From assembly GCA_964508225.1 (NCBI GenBank), contig CAZDRX010000014.1, positions 1 through 35,149 of the forward strand: a stretch of 35,149 nucleotides of DNA, read 5' to 3'. Below, in pieces: positions 23,885 through 29,610 of the stretch. A model generated the notes under the pieces. The model made no database searches, was not told the origin of the DNA, and worked only from the letters and a program-made list of their open reading frames with translations. Position 1 is the first letter of the stretch, and every line of letters begins with the position of its first letter. The translations under genes were made by a program, and so were the position numbers. The stretch comes from CAZDRX01 sp964508225. GTDB lineage: Bacteria; Patescibacteriota; Gracilibacteria; Peribacterales; Peribacteraceae.

Positions 23885-24223
23885 CTAGAAGAGATGCTTC
23901 TGGACACGGTGTTCTTCCGGCTTCGTACGGGGAAACTGTGACGGTGCGTCGACCACTTCGATCTCCACGTTCGCGAGCAGACCTGCGTTCTGGATCTCCT
24001 GTCCGATGGGTTCGGATTTCTCGAATGGGATCCGGAGGATCACCTTGTCGCCACGAACACCGATCATCGCTCTCGTGAGATGAAGCGATGCCGCCTTCAC
24101 ATCCTGAACAATCCGGATGACCGGACCGGCAGTGTGCCGATTCAGTCCTGAAGAAAAACCGACCAGACTTTCAAGCTCGTCTGCTGGATCCCAATCGTCC
24201 ACAAGTCCGGGGCGTACTGTCAT
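23885..24223 (-). CDS. Unknown protein, 112 residues
   Basis: No family recognised. A polar N-terminus (TVRPGLVDDWDPADELESLVGF) is followed by a likely alternating beta/alpha region (GPVIRIVQDVKAASLHLTRAMIGVRGDKVILRIPFE, LLANVEIEVVDAP) and a basic tail. No signal peptide or membrane segment. The start is ATG 24223, not ATG 24232, because the -10 TACAAT (24231-24236) overlaps the upstream ATG; the mRNA is then leaderless. It lies just upstream of the GIY-YIG gene on the same strand. Confidence 0.65.
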   Translation of the reverse strand: MTVRPGLVDDWDPADELESLVGFSSGLNRHTAGPVIRIVQDVKAASLHLTRAMIGVRGDKVILRIPFEKSEPIGQEIQNAGLLANVEIEVVDAPSQFPRTKPEEHRVQKHLF

Positions 24224-24230
24224 AGAAAAC

Positions 24231-24258
24231 ATTGTATATAATACTTTACTTTTGTCAA
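24231..24258 (-). promoter_or_regulatory. Strong promoter giving a leaderless mRNA for the 112-residue protein
   Basis: Perfect TTGACA (24253-24258), 16-base AT-rich spacer and TACAAT (24231-24236) on the minus strand, 7 bases before ATG 24223. This is the clearest case in the window in which a full consensus promoter places the start of transcription on the start codon. Confidence 0.7.
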
Positions 24259-24283
24259 GCTGGCGAATAGGAGCGGCGAGGGG

Positions 24284-24312
24284 TTGCCGCAGACCCGCCC
24301 GCTCCGTAGAAT
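24284..24312 (+). promoter_or_regulatory. Promoter of the attenuator-racemase operon
   Basis: TTGCCG (24284-24289), 17-base spacer and TAGAAT (24307-24312). Predicted start near 24319, about 300 bases before the first structural gene. Confidence 0.55.
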
Positions 24313-24318
24313 TGCCTC

Positions 24319-24455
24319 GTGATTCAGAGATGTTGCAGATATTGGCGCAGCTACTGCTTCCGCACTGCGGAAGGGCATGCTCGCGCCTGAACGTGATCTG
24401 ATCGAAGCAGCATCATGGCGCAGAAAGCACCCTTCCGTCCGAAGGGTTTTCTTTC
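24319..24455 (+). ncRNA. Folded leader RNA domain ending in a terminator (riboswitch-like or small RNA)
   Basis: At 24344-24387 an extended hairpin can be drawn: GGCGC/GCGCC, AGC/GCT (one bulged C), an internal loop, then CTTCCGC/GCGGAAG around ACT. About 40 bases later CCCTTC-CGTCC-GAAGGG is followed by TTTTCTTT. A promoter lies directly upstream. This is the layout of an aptamer followed by an expression platform, or of a free small RNA of about 140 bases. I do not recognise a known class; 6S, SRP RNA, RNase P RNA and tmRNA signatures are absent. Confidence 0.4.
24428..24455 (+). terminator. First leader terminator
   Basis: Stem CCCTTC (24430-24435), loop CGTCC, stem GAAGGG (24441-24446), then TTTTCTTT. 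Six-base stem with a moderate T-run; upstream of the leader ORF. Confidence 0.55.
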
Positions 24456-24462
24456 CTGCTCC

Positions 24463-24543
24463 ATGATCTCCATTTTCCTCTCCAACGGCTACTGGTGGCA
24501 CTCCCTCGGTGACGGGAAGGGGTTGTATTACCTGCGCTGCTAG
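24463..24543 (+). CDS. 26-codon leader peptide with adjacent Trp codons (trp-type attenuator leader)
   Basis: ATG 24463 to TAG 24541. The peptide contains NGYWWHS at residues 8-14, with TAC TGG TGG as codons 10-12 (24490-24498), and YY at residues 22-23. The sequence around the Trp pair recalls the E. coli trp leader (KGWWRTS). The ORF runs through the first arm of the antiterminator (24515-24526) and stops between the antiterminator arms. A ribosome stalled on the Trp codons would cover about 24485-24512 and leave that arm free, whereas a ribosome that reads to the stop would occupy it. No Shine-Dalgarno sequence is seen. Alternative: a chance short ORF. Confidence 0.5.
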   Translation: MISIFLSNGYWWHSLGDGKGLYYLRC

Positions 24544-24572
24544 AGAGAACTGACGCAGAAACAACGCCTTCC
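24515..24572 (+). promoter_or_regulatory. Antiterminator arms of the attenuator
   Basis: GGAAGG-G-GTTGT (24515-24526) can pair with ACAAC-G-CCTTCC (24561-24572): 6 + 5 base pairs around one G-G mismatch. The second arm is the 5' half of the terminator at 24564-24599, so the two structures exclude each other. A competing small hairpin TCCC (24502-24505)/GGGA (24514-24517) could play the part of the 1:2 pairing. Confidence 0.5.
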
Positions 24573-24599
24573 TGATCGCCCGATCGGAGGGCGTTTTTT
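24564..24599 (+). terminator. Attenuator terminator before the 304-residue gene
   Basis: ACGCCTTCC, one bulged T, GATCG, loop CC, CGATC, GGAGGGCGT, then six T (24594-24599). Fourteen base pairs with one G-T pair: a strong rho-independent terminator 22 bases before ATG 24622. Confidence 0.9.
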
Positions 24600-24621
24600 G
24601 TATCTATTCATCCCCCAACCC

Positions 24622-25536
24622 ATGCAATCCCTTACGTCCCACCAACGAACCGATGAGCACCCGAAACGGACGCGTCACGATCATACCCTGATGCTCGGAA
24701 CGTCCGCCGGCATCCGCGATGTCCATAATCCCCGTTCACTCCCCTTCGATACGGTCACCTATCTGCTGCGCGCCGATGCGGCGCGGGAACGGATGGGCAA
24801 TGCCGCCGGCCTCTTCTTCGCCTTCGACAGACGACTGAACGGCGACACCACGGATCAGCCGGCGATCGAGCAGCGCACGGAGCGGCTGCGGCAGCTTCTC
24901 GGCCTTCTTCTGCCCCACTTCAGTATGACCACGCACAGTGAACTGGAGGCACGCGGGCTCGCTTCCACCATCGAACGTATCCGACCCTGCGCTGCCATCG
25001 AGAATGAAGAGCTGCGGCAATACACGCGCATGCAGACAGCGCAGGTGCTCCACATGCAGACAGAGGCGCGCATGGATTCTGCGCAACGCTTTGTGAAGTT
25101 CGGCTGGATTCTCTCGCGTCGCGGCAACAACACACCCGTCGGCGGCGAGGCGCACTTCGATCAATTGCTGCCGGACGACAGTGGTGTTGAACGTATGTAC
25201 ACGGCACCGGCGTTCCCGCTGGATTCCACGAACGGCAAAGCGCCGTACCTGCTGAGCGAATCGGATCGGGCCATGCGGATCTGTCTGCCCGATTCTGCAG
25301 CCGATATCGGCGGCGAAGTGCTGAAAGTGCAAACCGGCATCCATCGCGTGATGCACGACACACTGCGAGCCACGGCCGAGACCGTACTCGGTCTGCGACC
25401 GGAGATCCATGCGCCGGACGATGAGGTCGCCGCGCTGCCTGTCACCAAGGCGATGAAACAACGGGTCAGTGACGAACGTGCGCTCGCTGATCTGCGGGAC
25501 CTTCTTTCTGCATCCCTTCACACACTCCTCCCATGA
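24622..25536 (+). CDS. Unknown 304-residue protein, attenuator-controlled
   Basis: No family is securely recognised. The N-terminal part reads HTLMLGTSAGIRDVHNPRSLPFDTVTYLLRADAARERMGNAAGLFFAFDRRLN, which could be a Rossmann/HUP-like start (a glycine-containing loop, helix, then strand ending in D). The middle has RFVKFGWILSRRGN, GGEAHFDQLLPDD, RMYTAPAFPLD and APYLLSESDRAMRICLP, and the end is helical. No signal peptide or membrane helix. The pattern faintly recalls class I aminoacyl-tRNA-synthetase-like or tRNA-dependent ligases, but this is a guess. The open frame begins at a TTG inside the terminator, so ATG 24622 is the start. It shares ATGA with the racemase gene, hence translational coupling, and is preceded by a Trp-codon attenuator. 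Confidence 0.7.
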   Translation: MQSLTSHQRTDEHPKRTRHDHTLMLGTSAGIRDVHNPRSLPFDTVTYLLRADAARERMGNAAGLFFAFDRRLNGDTTDQPAIEQRTERLRQLLGLLLPHFSMTTHSELEARGLASTIERIRPCAAIENEELRQYTRMQTAQVLHMQTEARMDSAQRFVKFGWILSRRGNNTPVGGEAHFDQLLPDDSGVERMYTAPAFPLDSTNGKAPYLLSESDRAMRICLPDSAADIGGEVLKVQTGIHRVMHDTLRATAETVLGLRPEIHAPDDEVAALPVTKAMKQRVSDERALADLRDLLSASLHTLLP

Positions 25537-26246
25537 GTACCCACTCCCCCATCATCGGCATCATCGGCGGCTTCGGCGCCGATACCAGCGCGACATTCTG
25601 CGTACGCCTCGTCGAGCACGCGCATGCGATCAAGCCCTCCCACCCGCCGGCGTTCGTCGTGGATTTCGTCTCCGTACCGCCTGAACTCTCGGGGAGAGCC
25701 ATTCACGGCTCACGTGAAGCGGGCGCGATGGTTGCAGACAAAGTGCGTGCCAGCATCGCCCGTCTGCACAGCATCGGCGTGAAGACCGTCGCACTACCCT
25801 GCAATACGCTGCATCTGTTCGCGGACATGTTTATGGTTCCTCCCGGACTCCGGTTTCTCCACATCGTCGATGCAGTCCTGCAGGAACTGCAGAGCAAAAA
25901 CATCACGCGCATCGGACTGCTGGCAACGGAGCTCACCGTCGCTTCCGGGCTCTACACCGACCGCTGCCGTCTGGCCGGTGTCACCTGCATCACTCCGTCT
26001 GCCACACTCCAGAAGCATGTGAGTGAAGACATCGCGGGTTTTGTAGCAACGGGCAAAGTTTCCGCCTGTGTCACCCAGACGTTCGCATCCATCTTCACTG
26101 ATTTCCGCCGTGACAACGTGGAAGCCGTTGTCCTCGGCTGCACGGATGTGAGCGGCATGATGGCCCGATGCGGCATCACACCGCCCATGCAGCAGATTGA
26201 TTCCATGGATGTCCTGGCAAAGGCGTGCGCCGGGCTTTGTGTATGA
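25533..26246 (+). CDS. Aspartate/glutamate racemase-family protein
   Basis: 237 residues of the Asp/Glu/hydantoin racemase fold: IIGIIGGFGADTSATF at the N-terminus (GGxG-x-x-AT), the first catalytic Cys C90 in ALPCNTLHLF (PCNTxH), RIGLLATELTVASGLY in the linker, and the second Cys C203 in VVLGCTDVSGM (LGCTE/D). Both cysteines are present, so cofactor-independent racemisation is likely; PCNT-x-H with LGCT-D is closer to aspartate racemase (YgeA/RacX) than to MurI, but the substrate is not settled by sequence. The start ATG overlaps the upstream stop by four bases. A strong terminator follows. Coupling to a Trp-type attenuator hints at an amino-acid-linked role for the pair. Confidence 0.9.
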   Translation: MSTHSPIIGIIGGFGADTSATFCVRLVEHAHAIKPSHPPAFVVDFVSVPPELSGRAIHGSREAGAMVADKVRASIARLHSIGVKTVALPCNTLHLFADMFMVPPGLRFLHIVDAVLQELQSKNITRIGLLATELTVASGLYTDRCRLAGVTCITPSATLQKHVSEDIAGFVATGKVSACVTQTFASIFTDFRRDNVEAVVLGCTDVSGMMARCGITPPMQQIDSMDVLAKACAGLCV

Positions 26247-26256
26247 CGCTCAGAGA

Positions 26257-26286
26257 AACAGGGGCAGGCAACTGCCCTTGTTTTTT
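26257..26286 (+). terminator. Terminator of the racemase operon
   Basis: ACAGGGGCAG, GCAA tetraloop, CTGCCCTTGT, then T6. Ten base pairs including one G-T pair, 11 bases after the racemase stop. Confidence 0.93.
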
Positions 26287-26334
26287 CGCACGTTAAAATT
26301 CCGAGCACGCTGTGATCCGGATGGAAAATATATG

Positions 26335-26424
26335 TGGTGGATCGGACGGGACTTTGAACCCACGACCAAGAGATGAAGAGATCTCCTCTCGACCGACTGA
26401 TGGAACAGATGTTTGTAGTGGTGG
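26335..26424 (-). repeat. Decayed tRNA-Lys copy, left direct repeat of the island
   Basis: On the minus strand the unit carries a tRNA-Lys-like 3' part: anticodon stem GGAGA/TCTCT with an enlarged 8-base loop, variable loop TGGTC, T arm with an extra base, acceptor half CCGATCC and ACCA. The 5' acceptor half is lost. It matches the repeat at 28835-28919, exactly 2500 bases away, at nearly every position over about 70 bases, then with one indel to the shared end TGTAGTGGTGG. Confidence 0.8.
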
Positions 26425-26625
26425 GTTAGGGCGTAATAGGTACTTCCTCTTTCATTTTACTGTTAACTTTAAGAAAAACGAGTACACCCGCGTTATTGAT
26501 AGCCGGTGCAGAAGGATTCGCGAAGTATCTTTGGAAGAGGATTTGCCCTTTGCCAGAGCTACAGTGGAAGCAACCCGATTTAATAGCGCAAGGGTAGGGG
26601 TAGAACCGCTAAAATAGATGCATCT
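26425..26625 (+). other. Left non-coding arm of the island
   Basis: 201 bases with no gene I can support. An open frame crosses it (26312-26617) but begins inside the tRNA-derived repeat and gives a composition unlike a protein. TAAAAT at 26609-26614 is a likely -10 for the first HEPN gene, 11 bases before ATG 26626. Confidence 0.4.
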
Positions 26626-27366
26626 ATGAGGATAAAGAGATACGTTGAAACAAGACTGGCAAAAGAATGGGGAAGACATAAAGTCGGAGCACTTGTCGTA
26701 AAGGCAAGCAAAATAATGCACAAGATCATAGGTGAGTGTTGGATACCACTTCCAAATCCTGTCTTTGCTTATCTTGATACTGCAGAGAAAATGCTAGAAG
26801 GAGCAAAAGAAATGGAAAAAGCACTCATAAGGAATGCCAAGGAGGGAGTAAATAAAAAGACTGGTATTAAGTCTTGGCACTTTTCACCACAAGACTTTGA
26901 CGAGTACTTTCAAGTAGCTACTGTTGTGATTATAACATCTTTTTTGGTGTTGGAATCTTATTGTAACCAAGCAATACCTGAAGATTTTTTTATAAAGAAA
27001 AAGAGGTGGAATTTTCCATTCTTTTCCATAGTAACAATACCCAAGCGAAAAATTGAAAGAATGTTTAGCACAGAAAAAAAACTTAATGAAGTTTTGCCAA
27101 TTATCTTTAAGAAAAGACATATCAAAGGTACTGCACTTTGGTCGAAATTCAGTAAATTGCTCAAACTGAGAAACGACCTTGTCCACCTCAAATCTCCTAT
27201 TAGAGATAACGAAAATGGAACCTACGGCAAGAACTATGAATTGCTTTGTGAAGATGTAGTAAATGCAGATTTAGAACAAATTGTTAAAACTCCAAGAGAA
27301 ATTATTAGCTACTTTGACGAACACTATTTCGATGACCCGCATGAGAACGTAAGAACGAGGCTATAA
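26626..27366 (+). CDS. HEPN-domain protein A (candidate RNase effector)
   Basis: 246 residues. About residues 85-205 look like a HEPN domain. One helix has FDEYFQVATVVIITSFLVLESYCNQAI with E110 at the place of the conserved Glu in many HEPN proteins, and a later helix has WSKFSKLLKLRNDLVHLKS with R182-N183-x3-H187, the R-x4-H catalytic motif of HEPN ribonucleases. HEPN RNases act in toxin-antitoxin, abortive infection and CRISPR-linked defence, often by cutting tRNA or mRNA. The N-terminal 70 residues are basic and helical and may bind RNA. Codon use is AT-rich, unlike the rest of the window, consistent with transfer. Its TAA stop (27364-27366) lies within the -10 of the next gene. The motif is seen; RNase activity is inferred. 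Confidence 0.75.
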   Translation: MRIKRYVETRLAKEWGRHKVGALVVKASKIMHKIIGECWIPLPNPVFAYLDTAEKMLEGAKEMEKALIRNAKEGVNKKTGIKSWHFSPQDFDEYFQVATVVIITSFLVLESYCNQAIPEDFFIKKKRWNFPFFSIVTIPKRKIERMFSTEKKLNEVLPIIFKKRHIKGTALWSKFSKLLKLRNDLVHLKSPIRDNENGTYGKNYELLCEDVVNADLEQIVKTPREIISYFDEHYFDDPHENVRTRL

Positions 27367-27367
27367 T
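27362..27367 (+). promoter_or_regulatory. -10 element of HEPN gene B (leaderless)
   Basis: Perfect TATAAT overlapping the stop codon of HEPN gene A, 6 bases before ATG 27374. Gene B could thus be made both from the operon and from its own leaderless message, giving a ratio of the two proteins that can change. Confidence 0.5.
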
Positions 27368-27373
27368 TGAGAT

Positions 27374-28585
27374 ATGGATATTGACCAACTCATTGAAATT
27401 TCTGGAAAATTATTAAAAGATGGAAGTGATCTGAGAATGAAGATTTTAGCTGATGATACTTTTATGAAACTTTTCAAAGAGGATAAAAAGGGGGCGCATA
27501 ATTACCTAGAGAGTTTGGGGCAACATTTCATGTTGAAGCCAAGTTTTCAGATTGATGAGCAGTGCGTTACTTATCGTCCAAAAATGCCAAAGCCTCCAAA
27601 AAAATACAACACCATTATCACTGCACATCTTCCCTATATACTGCATGTCCCAAATGAATTGACGTATGACTTAGCCCAGCCATTTCCTGCTTGTCTCTAT
27701 TTCAGAAAGCAATGGACTGTTTCTGCGAAAGGTTCATCTGAAGCGGATGTTGTGACAGAGAAAAGGACATATATTGCAGGGAAGGCGAAGATTGCTGGCC
27801 CGGTGCTTCCATTAGACCCCACTCTAGGATGGGAACCACACTCGACTGGATTAAACGTAGAACGCGTAATGGATACTGAAGGACATTTTCGTTACACAAT
27901 AGTGACAATTGAATTTGATACGACACGCGATAAGATAAAATCTAGTCTAAAGATTGTAAAAGAAATTGCTGCGCGTTCTTTGGAAGTAGTGAATCGTGCT
28001 TTGAAGATTTATCAGCACACCGCAGATGCAATCCACGTTCAACCCTTGGCACAGTTAGTTGTAACAGATATTTACTTCGTGAAAGATAACGAAGGATTTT
28101 TGCCCGTAATTGATCCTGGTATCGGAAATGCAGTGATGAATTTGGCATACAAGGATATTAAAAATTTCCACGATCTACTGGAATCTGACTTTGAGCCAAA
28201 CGTCACAGACCTTCTGTTGGCAAATGCGAAGTGGGCGCATTACCGGAAAGACTACAAATTAGCAGTTTTAGAGTCCTTCATTGCTACTGATACGTGCGTT
28301 GAGAATTACCTTATTGCTAAATACCTTGCAGCAGGAAAAACTCCATCTGACCTTGAAAAAATATTGACAGGAACAACGCGCACTAGACTCAAAAATAATT
28401 TCAAGAGTTTTCATCCGGACAATTTCAATGTCCTCTATCCAGCGGAATATGCACGGTGGGAAAAGCAATACCTTGATGCTCGTAATCCTGTCATGCACCA
28501 AGGCAAAATGCCTTCCGAACAGGATAGTTCGTCTTCTTTACAAGAAAACATATCAATAATAAAACTTATCCGCTCACTTAAATAA
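27374..28585 (+). CDS. HEPN-domain protein B (candidate partner or second effector)
   Basis: 403 residues. The C-terminal third (about 285-400) looks like a HEPN domain: helix WAHYRKDYKLAVLESFIATDTCVENYLIAKYL with a conserved-type Glu (E310), and YARWEKQYLDARNPVMHQGKMPS with R370-N371-x3-H375 (RNPVMHQG, the common RN-x3-H-x-G form). Residues 1-60 are helical and about 70-260 form a beta-rich region without recognised motifs (YNTIITAHLPYILHVP, RYTIVTIEFDTTRDK), possibly a sensor or binding domain. AT-rich codon use like its neighbour. It begins 7 bases after gene A ends. Whether A and B are a toxin pair, or one silences the other, cannot be read from the sequence; no nucleotidyltransferase (MNT) antitoxin is adjacent. 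Confidence 0.75.
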   Translation: MDIDQLIEISGKLLKDGSDLRMKILADDTFMKLFKEDKKGAHNYLESLGQHFMLKPSFQIDEQCVTYRPKMPKPPKKYNTIITAHLPYILHVPNELTYDLAQPFPACLYFRKQWTVSAKGSSEADVVTEKRTYIAGKAKIAGPVLPLDPTLGWEPHSTGLNVERVMDTEGHFRYTIVTIEFDTTRDKIKSSLKIVKEIAARSLEVVNRALKIYQHTADAIHVQPLAQLVVTDIYFVKDNEGFLPVIDPGIGNAVMNLAYKDIKNFHDLLESDFEPNVTDLLLANAKWAHYRKDYKLAVLESFIATDTCVENYLIAKYLAAGKTPSDLEKILTGTTRTRLKNNFKSFHPDNFNVLYPAEYARWEKQYLDARNPVMHQGKMPSEQDSSSSLQENISIIKLIRSLK

Positions 28586-28678
28586 TGCCAATTGCCAAAG
28601 AAACACAGTACCATTCCGCGATCTTTGCCAGTGCACTAATTGTACAAGGCGTACGAAATTAAGTAGGCGATACAAAGC

Positions 28679-28838
28679 TACTGACAATTCCCCGCTTTTC
28701 TCCACCCGGCGGCTTTGGCTTCGCTTTAGCTGCAAAACCATCGCTCTCCGGCGGCGGTATCAATCTGCGTCTGTCATAGCTCTTGCATCCTTTGACGTGG
28801 TAAATCTTCTCACCGGTCGTCGAGATGTTTCCTTTGGT
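28679..28838 (-). pseudogene. Broken SUNSET-domain remnant (thermonuclease-type C-terminal domain)
   Basis: Read on the minus strand from the tRNA-derived repeat: KGNISTTGEKIYHVKGCKSYDR in one frame, then after a one-base loss TQIDTAAGERWFCS, an in-frame TAA where Glu is expected, then SEAKAAGWRKAG and a stop. This is the SUNSET pattern found at the end of secreted nucleases and related proteins (GNIS-x-x-GEKIYHxPGC, YDRTxID, GERWFCSExEAxAAGWR), with one frameshift and one nonsense change. It begins directly at the 3' end of the tRNA-like repeat, so the parent gene was cut at the attachment site. The upstream catalytic part is missing. Confidence 0.8.
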
Positions 28839-28919
28839 GGATCGGACGGAACTTGAGACCCACGACCAAGAGATGAAGAGATCTCCTCTCGAGCGACTGA
28901 CGGCAGAATGTATGTGTAG
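28835..28919 (-). repeat. Decayed tRNA-Lys copy, right direct repeat of the island
   Basis: Same unit as 26335-26424: 3' half of a tRNA-Lys with ACCA end, altered anticodon loop and T arm, missing 5' acceptor half. It ends at the first base of the intact tRNA-Lys, so it is a tandem neighbour of the living gene. Confidence 0.8.
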
Positions 28920-28995
28920 TGGTGGATCGGGTGGGACTTGAACCCACGACCAAGAGATTAAGAGTCTCCTGCTCTACCAACTGAGCTACCGATCC
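28920..28995 (-). tRNA. tRNA-Lys(CTT)
   Basis: Minus strand: acceptor GGATCGG/CCGATCC, D arm GCTC/GAGC, anticodon stem GGAGA/TCTCT around CTCTTAA with anticodon CTT, variable TGGTC, T stem GTGGG/CCCAC with TTCAAGT, A73 and encoded CCA. Intact, with its own promoter; the target site of the island. Confidence 0.97.
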
Positions 28996-29034
28996 AAAGT
29001 GGTCATGCGACCGAGAAACGTAAAGAGCCAGCAG

Positions 29035-29063
29035 ATTCTACTGGAGCCGCTCTGCGGCATCAA
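29035..29063 (-). promoter_or_regulatory. Promoter of tRNA-Lys
   Basis: TTGATG (29058-29063), 17-base spacer and TAGAAT (29035-29040) on the minus strand, about 40 bases before the mature 5' end. Confidence 0.6.
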
Positions 29064-29081
29064 CCCGAAGCAAACCCGCTT

Positions 29082-29567
29082 TCAGGACTCCGCAGATGCC
29101 ACATCCTTCAGGGGAAGAACCATCGTCCCCTTGGCACTCATATGGAACTTCTTTTCCCCGCCTTTCATCGTGCGATGAATGCTGGACGTGGTGGTCAGAT
29201 GAAGCTCCTGCACACCGGCCTCGTTGCCGATGATCACAGCCTGCGTCACGGCGAAGTCGATCTCGGCGGACTCCACATTGTCTTCGCCGAGTGCGGATCT
29301 CGTGAAGTCGTACTGCATCGCCGCAATCTCGGTCGCAAGCCTTCCTCCCTCATCGAGAATGCCTGTCTCGACAGCGAGCGCCTCGGCAAGCTTCATGCGG
29401 ATACCGAAGACCATGCTGATGGCGGGCGTCTCCGTGCCCTTGCCATACTGAATGGGCTCGTCAGCTGTGCTGTGCTCGCCGTTCCGGACGGCCTTCTTCA
29501 TATCCGAAAGCATCACCGGATGGGCGGTAGCCGGAATAGCCCATGAACCCTTGTATTCGTTCTGCAT
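29082..29567 (-). CDS. Unknown protein, 161 residues
   Basis: No family recognised. A compact soluble protein: MQNEYKGSWAIPATAHPVMLSDMKKAVRNGEH at the start, a helical middle (VFGIRMKLAEALAVETGILDEGGRLATEIAAMQYDFTR), then DFAVTQAVIIGNEAGVQELHLTTTSSIHRTM and a C-terminal strand-rich end. No signal peptide or membrane helix. The open frame starts at 29672 within truB, but the composition becomes protein-like at ATG 29567; TTGACA (about 29607) lies upstream but with a 21-base gap to TAGCAT. It follows truB by 43 bases on the same strand. Confidence 0.7.
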   Translation of the reverse strand: MQNEYKGSWAIPATAHPVMLSDMKKAVRNGEHSTADEPIQYGKGTETPAISMVFGIRMKLAEALAVETGILDEGGRLATEIAAMQYDFTRSALGEDNVESAEIDFAVTQAVIIGNEAGVQELHLTTTSSIHRTMKGGEKKFHMSAKGTMVLPLKDVASAES

Positions 29568-29610
29568 AGTGAATGCTACTTTGCCACTCAGAAATATTTT
29601 GTCAAATTCC

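Larger units (their letters stand above)
26335..28931. mobile_element. AT-rich genomic island at tRNA-Lys, flanked by tRNA-derived direct repeats
   Basis: The segment is visibly richer in A and T than all neighbours. It is bounded by about 90-base direct repeats derived from tRNA-Lys and next to the intact tRNA-Lys. It holds two HEPN-type genes and a broken SUNSET-domain remnant. No integrase, transposase or relaxase is present, so it is either a minimal passenger mobilised in trans or the residue of a larger integrated element. The repeats look like attachment sites left by repeated integration at the tRNA 3' end; tandem tRNA duplication followed by insertion is the alternative. Confidence 0.7.

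Noticed and set aside
24463..24600. T-box riboswitch
   Set aside because: GGTGGCAC at 24494-24501 and GATTCAGAGA near 24321 resemble T-box pieces, but the full T-box sequence and Stem I pattern are missing and the first match is made by Trp and His codons. An Infernal run with RF00230 would settle it.
26312..26617. 101-codon plus-strand open frame at the left edge of the island
   Set aside because: It starts within the tRNA-derived repeat and is translated across it; composition is unlike a protein and no -10 or ribosome site precedes it.
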